NCBI GenBank assembly: GCA_964247055.1
Contig: OZ176056.1
Span: 4,278,001 to 4,342,000 of the forward strand
Origin: Paragordius varius
Lineage: Eukaryota; Nematomorpha
Length of the DNA: 64,000 nt
Reading direction: 5' to 3'
Shown: one piece after another, positions 26,689 to 41,200 of the stretch
Layout of the letters: each line of letters opens with the position of its first letter
How positions within the stretch are numbered: position 1 is the first letter of the stretch
Made by a program: the position numbers and the translations under genes
The notes under the pieces: model-generated
Database searches by the model: none
What the model was told of the DNA's origin: nothing
What the model saw: the letters and a program-made list of their open reading frames with translations, nothing else

Positions 26689-27315
26689 TTAATCAAAAAA
26701 CTTAAATTGAAAAGATTTCTTTTCTAACGATGATGGAGTCGGCAACGGATCAAATATTTCATTTAACTCAACGGCGTTTTCGCATTCATGTGAATTAATT
26801 TTTGTAATATTTTGAACATTTTGTAATGATTTGGCTTCAAATAATTTATTAAGATTGTCGTTATGACGGTCTTGCAAATCTTTGGCATTTATGATAATAT
26901 CGGTTTCAACTTCAGATTCGTCTGAACTAGGTGGTGGAAGCTGTGATTTTTTGTGGCGAGATTGATAAAAGGCGTGCAGTTTAGTGTATAATTCAAATAT
27001 ATCATCTTCTTCAATACATGATAATTTGCTAATTGTATTTTTTGGTTTGTTTTTATTTTTGCTGCATGCAAAATTTTGATAAAATTTTATATCTAGCAAT
27101 TTACCACTTATTTCTCTTTGATGAAGTTTTGATATCACGGAATAGCATACTTCTTGATCAAAAAAATCGGCAATGGCATAAAGTTTTAGTTTAGTATGTC
27201 GGTTTTTGATTCGACAAATTATTCGAGTAGCTCCTAATTGTTGCAAAAACAATTTGGCGTCACGTTTACGGAATAGGGATGGAAAATTTTTAAATATCAA
27301 GGTGCGATTGCTCAT
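26689..27315 (-). CDS. RNPC3: RNPC3-like (U11/U12-65K) protein, N-terminal RRM only
   Basis: This is a 208-aa uninterrupted ORF starting at 27315. Residues 4-80 form an RRM with the order RTLIFKNFPSLF, then FLQQLGATRI, KLKLYAIADF, ISKLHQREISGKLLDIKF. This closely parallels the first RRM of human RNPC3 (RTLLVRHLP...LLKYFGAQSV...LTRLHQLKLLGHTL), the U11/U12 di-snRNP 65K protein of the minor spliceosome. Later landmarks also follow RNPC3 order: an acidic SSDESEVETD stretch (about 128-138), NKLFEAKSLQN (about 155-165), and NEIFDPLPTPSS near the end. The family is about 500 aa with a second, U12-RNA-binding RRM. That RRM is absent here, and no downstream exon or usable donor was found before the stop. 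The assignment is by motif reading only. The gene could be truncated or could lack RRM2. Confidence 0.6.
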   Translation of the reverse strand: MSNRTLIFKNFPSLFRKRDAKLFLQQLGATRIICRIKNRHTKLKLYAIADFFDQEVCYSVISKLHQREISGKLLDIKFYQNFACSKNKNKPKNTISKLSCIEEDDIFELYTKLHAFYQSRHKKSQLPPPSSDESEVETDIIINAKDLQDRHNDNLNKLFEAKSLQNVQNITKINSHECENAVELNEIFDPLPTPSSLEKKSFQFKFFD

Positions 27316-27582
27316 TTATCATATGATCGCACCGTTTACTGTTGAGCACATTTTTCCTTTCCTCAAATTTTATAATATCTAAAAATCCTTCTCCTAATAC
27401 ACCTCAATACAATTATCCTAAAAAGGTAAATTTTTATATATGCAAGCATTTAAATTTTAATTAAGATATGCAATCATTCTATAATATATTTAGGTGGGAC
27501 AAAATTATTATTTGTGGGTAACTGTGTATCAAAATTAAAAACAATCTTGACTTCAAATTAAAGCTATGGTAAGAATATTTAA

Positions 27583-27885
27583 ATATAATGCATTCGGTAT
27601 CTCCAACTTAAAAGATTTTATTTTGGTCGTAAGAATGCAATAATAATTTTAATCATATATCGTTACATGTGTATATTTTTTGTACCCTTGATGGTTAGTG
27701 TTTATTATAATTTATAGATGTTCAATGGAAGTCAAATAAGGATCGTTTGATACATTTCTAATAGAGGTATATTGAACCAAATTATTTAATTTTGAAAGCA
27801 TTTAGTATCTCCAATTTAAACAAATTTTATTTTGGTCGTATAAATGCAAAATAGAGTATTAATAATATATATTTATCCGATTGCT
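27583..27885. repeat. Pair of about 80-bp direct repeats
   Basis: gcattcggtatctccaactt followed by tttattttggtcgtaagaatg (27591-27640) recurs as gcatttagtatctccaattt and tttattttggtcgtataaatg (27798-27850). The origin is unknown. Confidence 0.7.
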
Positions 27886-28103
27886 TATAATTTTTTGTAA
27901 ATAATATATTTATTTTAACATGTTTTTAGGTTTGATTTGTCTTTCTATCATTTTCTGGCCAATTCAAAGTTTTGGGTGAACCACGTGCATGTTTCATTGA
28001 TTGCTATAATATAAAAAATCAGATCAACAAATAAATAACTTCTCAAATTATTTATAGAATATTTAATAAATAATTTACTATATTTAATTTATTGGTTTAT
28101 ATC

Positions 28104-28122
28104 AGTGGTACTCAAACTGGGA
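28104..28122. repeat. Isolated hAT-like terminus
   Basis: cagtggtactcaaactggg matches the common hAT end CAGTGGTTCTCAAACT. No partner end was located. Confidence 0.45.
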
Positions 28123-28261
28123 TCTTAAAATTGATTTTCCCTGGATTATTTAGAAAAATTAAACGAAAGGTGCGTGTAACAAATAAGTGGTTTATGAAAG
28201 AGACCATTACCAAATGAGTCTATACAGAAAATGATATTATAGAAGTAATAAACGACTGTAT

Positions 28262-28850
28262 ATATTTGGGGGGGGGGGGGTGGACATAATCTGCAATGAT
28301 GACTAATTCGAGAAAGCAATTAGACGTGGCATTAACCAAGGATGGGCTAAGTTTCACCAACTAAAGCCGATTTTAAAAACCCCTATGTATCTCTAGAACA
28401 AAAGATATAATATATAAAGTTGCAATTCGACCAGTAAATGGTGGCGAAACAGACATAAAAAAGTCGTTAATGGAAGCCGAGTAAAGATTCATAATGAGTT
28501 TAGCGAAAGAAAGAACAGTAACGCCGCAACTTCGAAGTAAAATGGAAATATCCTTATAGATGAAGCTATCCCAAAAGTAGATTATGTTTTATGGTTCAAT
28601 ACGCATACCAAAATCATGACTAAAACAGTGCTAGATGGAATCTCAACGGAAAATAAAAGAAAGGGATACCGAGAACATGATGGGTTACTAAACTAGAAAA
28701 TGATATTAAACCTATACCTGAGATAGCATCCAGGATCGGAATCAGTACAGAAAAATCTTGTTAAGTATAACCCAACAAACCGTAACTTTAGCAGCGCGAT
28801 CAAATGGATGATGATTATTTTGAGTATAGATATTTGCATATGTGTCAAGT
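28262..28850 (+). mobile_element. LINE 3' fragment (RTE/CR1-like reverse transcriptase C-terminus)
   Basis: The + strand pieces INQGWAKFHQLKPILKTP (about 28330-28383) and KVAIRPV followed by GGET and SLMEAE (about 28420-28485) match the terminal region of LINE polyproteins, which usually reads GWxxFxxLxPxL ... YKxxVRPVLLYGxETW. The later stretch near 28650-28690 resembles the basic RxRGRPRxRW tail. Stops and shifts interrupt it. A run of 12-13 G at about 28268-28280 marks the left side. The fragment may belong to the same lineage as the LINE at the left edge, but the parts do not overlap. Confidence 0.65.
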
Positions 28851-28998
28851 AGCTATAACCTTTTTATCTGGAAAATAATTTTTACGGGCCTTTAAATTTT
28901 TGGTGAATACCATTGGTGAATATGGTATATTCTGCTGACAAAAAATCGATATTTAATATTCATAAATTTTTAAGCTTTAACGGATCATGTTTGTTTAA

Positions 28999-29553
28999 CA
29001 CTTGGATGCAACACATTCATTTTAGTCCTTCGATTCAAATTGGGGTAGTTAAATACCCCAGGCCTGTTTATAATTAAATTCTTTAACAAATATGGAAAGA
29101 ATCGAAGCCATGGCAAAATTTTGCACTTATATAACATTAATAAACCGAAATATATAAAATATTTTATTCAAAAATACTTGATATTACTTATTTTAAGCTA
29201 AAATCGAAAGGTAAAAATTTGGTCACCGGTAAAATTGAAAAATAATACAAAATCACCCGCCTTTTCTATTTCTCTCAATGTTAGATGTATTTTAAATAAA
29301 AAATTAGTTTTAATTTTACCCTTAAAATTAAATAAGGACGATATTTTGCAAAAATTTTGTAAAAAAATGGCGTCGAAGCAGTTTGACATGGAGCTTTTTT
29401 TACAAAACAAAATTTTATTTAGATATTTTGGCATAATTTTTATTAGGCTAGAAGCATAAATTTATATTGGGACCGTTTCCTTCAGTAGTTTTTTAAAAAT
29501 CCTAACTCAAATTTAGTCTGGGGTATTTAGATACCCCAATTTGAATCGAAGTG
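28999..29553. mobile_element. MITE family B, full-length reference copy
   Basis: This is a 555-bp element with TTAA at 28995-28998 and 29554-29557. It begins CACTTGGATGCAACACATTC and ends CCCCAATTTGAATCGAAGTG. It has a subterminal inverted pair (ccttcgattcaaattggggt and accccaatttgaatcgaag) and non-coding AT-rich interior. The TTAA target suggests a piggyBac-type system. The two ORFs that overlap it on opposite strands are by-products. Confidence 0.88.
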
Positions 29554-29558
29554 TTAAA

Positions 29559-30366
29559 TAAACTAACAATCGATGAATAGTGATTTAATCGACGGGTTTA
29601 AATTCAATTAAATATGATAATACAAATTTAGTTGCTTAACCATAATAAAAGGATTGAAATCAAAAATCTCTAAAATTACAACTCTGAAAAATTGTATGGC
29701 ACAAATAAGAGCGGGTAGGCATTGTAATGTTTATAATACAAATAATTTATTTTCATGCCTTAATAATAAAAAATTTTAATATTTGAAATATATGTCCTAA
29801 AATTGGATAAAAGCAGTCTTACAGGTGAGACAAAATCTATTTAAAGAATAGAGCTGTGCATATTAAAAGGTTTTTACGTAATAATTAAGAGGAAAATTTA
29901 TTTAAAGCCTTAAACCGTTTTTTCTATAGTTTTGAAAGTAGTCAAATTATATAAGTTTTTGAAAAAGATCCCTTTAAACAAACCATGTTATTCCAAAATT
30001 TTCGTTATTCAAATAAAAATACCATCGTTACCCAAGAACAATGGTGGAATTTTCGCTTAAGTATGCTTTTAAATATTAAATGGTTAGTTTTAAGAATATT
30101 CGAACTTTTACATTTATTGTTAATATAAAATTATGCAAATTAAAGTTTATGAATGGTCAAAAGACACGGTATAAAACAAAAAAAACAATTATAAATAATA
30201 TTAAATAACTAACAATCTCACCAAACAAATCAAATTAAAACTATGCCAAACACAAACTTTTTTATAAACAAACGCATGAATTTTTAGTAGGTTAATATAA
30301 TACTGTTTTTCGTTTTTTCTGGTTTCCGCATTATATAACTATCTTTAAATTTGTACTTAAACTTTT
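29559..30366. other. Downstream flank of synthase copy 3; terminal exon not found
   Basis: I searched the minus strand for a final exon encoding AxxETCxW...ARK in phase 1 and found none. AT-rich, no recognised repeat. Confidence 0.5.
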
Positions 30367-34852
<4,486 letters not shown>

Positions 34853-35369
34853 TTTTCAACTGTTTTTATGACAAAATTTTACTGCAAACATAGGTTACAT
34901 AAAATTGAATCCATGTATAGAGCACTTTCTTTCCTAAAATTAAATGATTGCGTCGAATTTATACAACTAAATGGTTTTGATTAATATTTGTCTGTTTTAT
35001 GTTTAACAACACAGTGTAACAAAATATCTTGATATAAAATATATATTCTGATATGAAAATGTATTAGTATTATGATCGTGCTATTGGTTTTGGCCCTTAC
35101 GATTTGAACATATTTATACATTTAATGGGCTCGATAAAAATGGCAAATTTTGCGCAAGTTTTATCTGTTTTAGTAAAAGGTAAATGCTTGATTTTCACTA
35201 TATAAAAAGCAAGAGAAATTTATTAATTATAAATTTTAGCTGCGGGTTGAAAGTCTCAAATTTTTAGATTGGTTCGAAACGCAAGCTCTAATAATACAGA
35301 TTATAATTGGGGTAAAAGATCTTAGACCATATTTGTATAGATATTTTTAATAAATTATTATTAAAAGGG
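34853..35369. other. Upstream flank of synthase copy 3
   Basis: AT-rich. The promoter should be here, but no specific element can be pointed out. Confidence 0.4.
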
Positions 35370-35755
35370 ACGGTTCCAGGTCATCGTATCCTATAAAATA
35401 ATTATCTAAATAGCCAAAATATTTATTAGTTGAAAAAATCCATATTAAAGTCCTTCGGCGCGTTTTACAACATTTTTTAATATTGGTTTTTTTATTTTAT
35501 CGCTAAAGTTAATGTTGTATTTTGGTTTTTTTATAATTAGCTGATGCACACATCCTATGTTTAAATTTTTTCAGGCTTATCTATATTCTAATATCAAGCT
35601 TTTTCTAATGAATTTTTTATATATGGGTTCATCAATTTGTATAAGGGCAAACCTTGGCTGAGGTTTCAATATATGTCATATTTTTCAAATATTTGATTTA
35701 AACAATGGGTTACTAGTTACTCCAATTGAATCGAAATACCAAAATTGAATTTCCA
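35370..35755. repeat. MITE family B, heavily decayed reversed copy
   Basis: Recognisable pieces in order are gggacggttcc, atcctataaaataatta, cgcgttttacaacatt and gtt.ctccaattgaatcgaa. This is older than the other copies by degree of change. Confidence 0.5.
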
Positions 35756-36679
35756 AATGTATTAGGCGAAGGAGTCGAGATTGTGCGATAAAAGTTTTTA
35801 TGCTAAATTTGGGCATCAAAAATAGTTTTTTACGAATTTTTGCATAAAAATTTAATTTCTAAAAAAGTAAGGGTTGTCTGGTATTTTGAAGCTTAGTCTT
35901 AACGATATAAAATGTTTTAAAATCTTATTTAGTCCGATCGTTCTGAACATTTCTACAGTTTAAATAGTAAATAATTTACTGTTTTGAAAATTGTTTAGGT
36001 TAATATTTAATGGTCAAACGTATTATAAAAAAACTTAGGATTCTTATAGTTTTTTGACTTTTAGAGTTCTAAAATGATATATCTCCAAAAAACGATTGAA
36101 ACGGGCAGCTGTTAATTAAAACTCATAAAAATCTAAAATTTACTGATAAATTTTGGGCTTTCCAAAATTATATATGTTTTTCATCCATATCAGTATTTAT
36201 TTGCTTGTTGGCGATTTCATATAAATTAAGGAAAAAGTCGGCCAAAAAGTTAATAAAATCTTTAACAACTTCATTTTTAAGTAAACTTTTTGTATTATGC
36301 TCTTAAAAGGCCAAATAAAGCATATCTTAAAATTTGTCACAAAGCTAAAAATTATTGTCAGGATATTTAAATTTTAAAGAACTCTAGGGTATAAAACTAT
36401 GAGTGTTCAACATCATTATATCTAAAAAATATTTTAATTATTGAAGGGCATCTTTACCGTTTTTATTATCCTTAGTATAAAGTACACTTCAACAAAATTT
36501 GAATAAATTAAGCATTTTTTTATTATATATTTTTTGATCCTATGAACTCACATATTTAAAAATTTATCGCCTCGACATTTTTGCGTTTGTAAATTAACCG
36601 ATTTTAGAAGGGTAATTTGGGATTTTCGGACACTAAAATTTAAATTTTATAAAATTATGTTTCTTTTTAAAAATACTGT

Positions 36680-36713
<34 letters not shown>

Positions 36714-38297
36714 TGCTATTTTCGGAATAACATGCTATTGTGATTTTTTGAGATCGGCAATTACTACCAAAATGCAAAATCACCCGTAAGTCCCAAAACA
36801 AAAAGCACAACTCCAACATATCATCAAATTATGTTTTCCTCTCGATTCTGGGAGAAGTAATCAAAATTGTTTTTGCTTAATATAATTTCTACATTTTTAA
36901 AATCTAATTTAAGAGTTAAATTTTAGATATATGAATTTATGATAGCTCAATTCAACGATATAAAGATGTTAGATGTAAAGCATTTTAATTTACTTTAACA
37001 CTTCTGTTTTGATTGTTGTATGTATTTTCTGGCTGTTTTATAACATGGAATTCGAAAATATTTGTTAGCAATTTTGATTAAATTCTAGTTAACTGCACAC
37101 AATTATAAGCTTATATTACTTGTCTTTTATTTAAAATTGCTAAAATAAAAGTTTCTGAAGAATTATATTTAATTTTTTGATCATATATATTTTTAATGGG
37201 AGAATTTAATCAAAGAAAAAATGGAAGGAAAATGTATGAAACGACCACTCTCTTTTATATAAAAGTTTTTTGGATCATGCACCTCGTAATTGACCATAAT
37301 ATATTTTAATTTAACCATTTATTAAGCATTTGGGGTTTTGATGATGCCAGTTTTTATACAATTTTTAATTTATTATTTTGATGACATAGAATGATTTTTC
37401 CAATAAAATAAATATTTTTATAATTGATTTATAGCTCTATAAATTGACTATATAATATACACAGCTCAAATTCGCCCGTAAAATTTCAATTGCGCATTTT
37501 CCTTTGAACATTTTATATTTGCTAGAAATATTATATGTTTTTGGGGTAATCTAATTTATTATTAATAAATATTTCTCATCGGCTGTTTTTACTTCAGAAA
37601 TTTTTTGTTGTGATTTGATAAAATGAATGTTGTTTATTTTTAATTTAGGGAATTTAAACTCATCGAAAAAAGATTTTTCTATTATCTGATTGCCCTATAT
37701 CAGAAAAAACCGCAAATCCTAGATAAAAAGGCTAATTTCGAATACTTTAATTCAGCTAAATTTTAAGAATTTTGAAACAGATGAAGCATAACTGATAATT
37801 AAAATAAGTAATTATATGAATTCAATAATACCAAAAATATAAATTTTAGTACAAAACATAAAATTTAAAATAATTTAACCGAATCTTTATTTATAAACAC
37901 TGACTAATTACTGAATCCATAACCATGGAAAATTATGTAAATTTTTGGCCAATATAAAAATTCAATGTCTCATGATAAAAATATTTTGCATATAGGTATA
38001 CTATTAAAAAAATTTAAAATAAATTTATTGAGGAATAATTGTAAAAATTTGTTTATTCACAACTAAAGATTAAATTATGAAATATACAAACAAAAACCAA
38101 ATCTAAACTTGTCTGATTTCCTTCAAAATATAAAAATATTTAAAATTTATTCCAAAATTTACTATTATTGCATGACAAAATTATAAAAATGCTAATAATA
38201 ATAATAATTGAATGCCCTAATAATAAAAAAATTATATAATTATCGTACAAAAGGAAATTTTAATTTTATAAAAATTTCCAAATTGATTGTTGTAGTT
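35756..38297. other. Long intergenic AT-rich region, no gene recognised
   Basis: 2.5 kb with no ORF of note on either strand. A (TA)n run sits at about 36680-36708. Polyadenylation of the minus-strand Ras gene should fall at its right end. Confidence 0.5.
36680..36708. repeat. (TA)n microsatellite
   Basis: Run of TA dinucleotides. Confidence 0.9.
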
Positions 38298-41200
38298 TCA
38301 TGATAAACACAAAAGTTTGAGCGTTTGTTTGTGAAATTTTCGTTTTAATCGTTCTCCAGGAGGGTAATATTTTGGTGAATAGCGGGTAGGGCTTTCAAGA
38401 ATTTGTCGCCTTTCCTTATCTCGAAACGATCTAAATTGCATAATATGAGATTAGAGGGAGGAATTTTGGTAATAAAATGATTTTAATTAGACAATTTAGA
38501 TTTCGATTATATCATATAACAGGTGCACAGTCATAAGTTTTTTACCGGTTTATTGGTATGAAAAAAATTGAGTATTAATTTTATTTGAATTATTGTACAT
38601 GGGCTTATATACGTTTTGCCCATCTCTCAGGTAATAATTGAATGACGTGCCAGAATAACAGATTGACCTTTGTGGCAAATCTTTCGACAAATCATTTTTC
38701 AACCTCTTGGAAATTATTATATCGCTACCAGTGCAAGAGTTTACCATACTTTTAAAGTATTTTTTAGTTAAAATTTTGATATTAACTTATGATTACACCT
38801 GGTTTAATCGCTTTTTAGAGTAAATATATATTGATTTTATCAATAAAATTTCTAATTATTTTATTATTACAAAAAACGTTTTTGTTTAATTTAAAAGACC
38901 TTATGAGTCGGACACAATCATAAAATGCTGGTTCTATGTTATAGCCCATTTTTGCGCTCGTTTCCAGGTATGGAATAGAAAATTCATCTGCAATTTGAAT
39001 GGCTTCTTGGGAACTAACCTGAAAATTTACAAATAATGTTACAATATATTTAGCTACATATATAACACATAATCTAAATATAATACTTGAATTATCTCAT
39101 GTAAAAGGTTAAAAAAAATAATTTTCTGAAATTATTATAGCGTAAAGATTTTAAATGTTTTTGGGTAAAATTATATTTATATATGGCCCAAAGAACCGTT
39201 GTCCTTCATATGAAAATTAATTTAAAGTAATTATAACATTTACAGTTCAAATTCACTCTTAAAAAATTCAAATTCACCCTCGAACAATAAAATTCACTCT
39301 AATAAATTATGTGTTTTTATTAATATGAAATATATCTTTATGGAATTACTATTTTTTCATTATTTTAATTTAAAATAAAATTTTTATTTTTTAAAAATAT
39401 ATTAAAATATAAGGTAATTTTTAATCTCAAAAAACATATATTTTATTTGAGAGTAAATTTGAATTGTTCAAGGGTAAATTTGAATTGTAAATGGTATAGC
39501 TAAATAAATAGATTGTTTTTGTTATAATTTATTGAATAATTCAGATCTTATTAAAAACAATTATATAAAAAGTAATTAAAAAATATTTCAATAACTTTTT
39601 TAATTTAAAATTGTTAAAAAAATGTCTATACAAATATTGTGAAAATATTTTGATTTATTTGCAAAGCGGTGTCGAGTCTCTAAAAAAATTAAAAAAAATA
39701 ATTAAATGTTAAAATTAAATTTATCAATAATTTTAAATTAAATTAATATTCTGCTAAAAAAAACTTTTTGGAAACAAATTTATTGAAAATAAAATATATA
39801 CCTACCTCATGATGGTGTAGGGGTAAATCGCATTTATTACCAATTAGAATGATGGGTGCGTAAGTTTCACAATCTTTAACTCGTAAAATCAATTTATGTA
39901 ATGTTTGAGCTTCGTAAAAACTAAAAAATTCAAAAAATTATAATTATAAAGATTAATGTAGAAATATAAAATGAATCATGTTTTTTGTGCGAATACATAC
40001 GAATATAACTTGAACGTGGCTAAATAATTGATTTGAAATAAAATATCTTATAAAAAATTGGTTATTCGTTTTTTAGCATAAGTTAGTAAAAACTATTGTT
40101 TGATTTGAGATTATTACATATCAAATTAAAATATAGGTAATAATTTCTAATTATTAAATAAAACATAAAATCGGAAAAAATAACAACTAAAGATATTTCC
40201 CAAGTTAATTTAAATTTGATTTCAATATGTTCGTTAATATTTTCAATGTATTTAAAATTACTTTTTTTTGAAAAAAATTCTAGATTTATAAAGCCATATA
40301 TACATTTAGCATTTTGCAAAAATTTGAAATTAATGTAAAAATATTAGGTACAATCAAATTGCTATAGATATATAAAAAAAACCTGGTTCTATCATTTATG
40401 GCAAAAACGAGGAGAAACCCATCACCTGTTCTAAGGTATTGTTCACGCATCGCGCTAAATTCTTCTTGACCTGCTGTGTCCAGTACTGTATATAAAATTA
40501 TAAAAAATGGTAAAAATAAAATAAAAAATTTAAATTTTTTCCCATAAGTATTTTATAAAATAAAGATACCATCCAGTTTAGCTAATTGGTCATCTATGAG
40601 GCATTGTTTACGATAAGAATCTTCAATAGTTGGATCATAATCCAGCACAAAATAAGACTATATAACGGTGTGATAAAAAAGTTTAGAAATAATGTATATC
40701 TAAGTAAAATTTGCAATTAAGGCAAAGTTTAAAAACTAATATAAACAAATATATTTTATTTTTTAAACTGCCATAATTTTTACACCTAATTGGATTTTTA
40801 ATATAATTGGTAAATTATGACAATTGTTAAATGTATAAAGTGTTTTCCAACCTGGATAAACTATATTCAAAAAAACTTTTCCCTTATGTTTTGCCCCTAT
40901 AATTTTTTTCTCATAGAAATTTATAATTTGAGTTCCACCAAAAAATGGCATTATCATTTTGTATCAATAAGATTCTGTATCAATCATTTAAATTTTAATA
41001 TGTGAATATTAGGAGAGGTGTTAAGTTATAGTTCAGTGTTTCAAAAAGAATATGTCACGACTTGTTAGGGTATTTTTTCAAAATATTTAACTTAAATCTT
41101 AAAATCCAGAATAGTGAAATGATATGATAAATAATGTTGGGAACATCGAATAGTTTATGGGAAATATTACCGTTACTTTATAAACCTGAGCCTTAATCAA

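Noticed and set aside
29198-29459. Overlapping ORFs on both strands
   Set aside because: Both lie inside the family B element, whose consensus is non-coding.
30290-30345. ETRK-like tail after synthase copy 3 exon 9
   Set aside because: It is in the wrong phase for exon 9 and lacks the preceding ETCxW motif; taken as coincidence.
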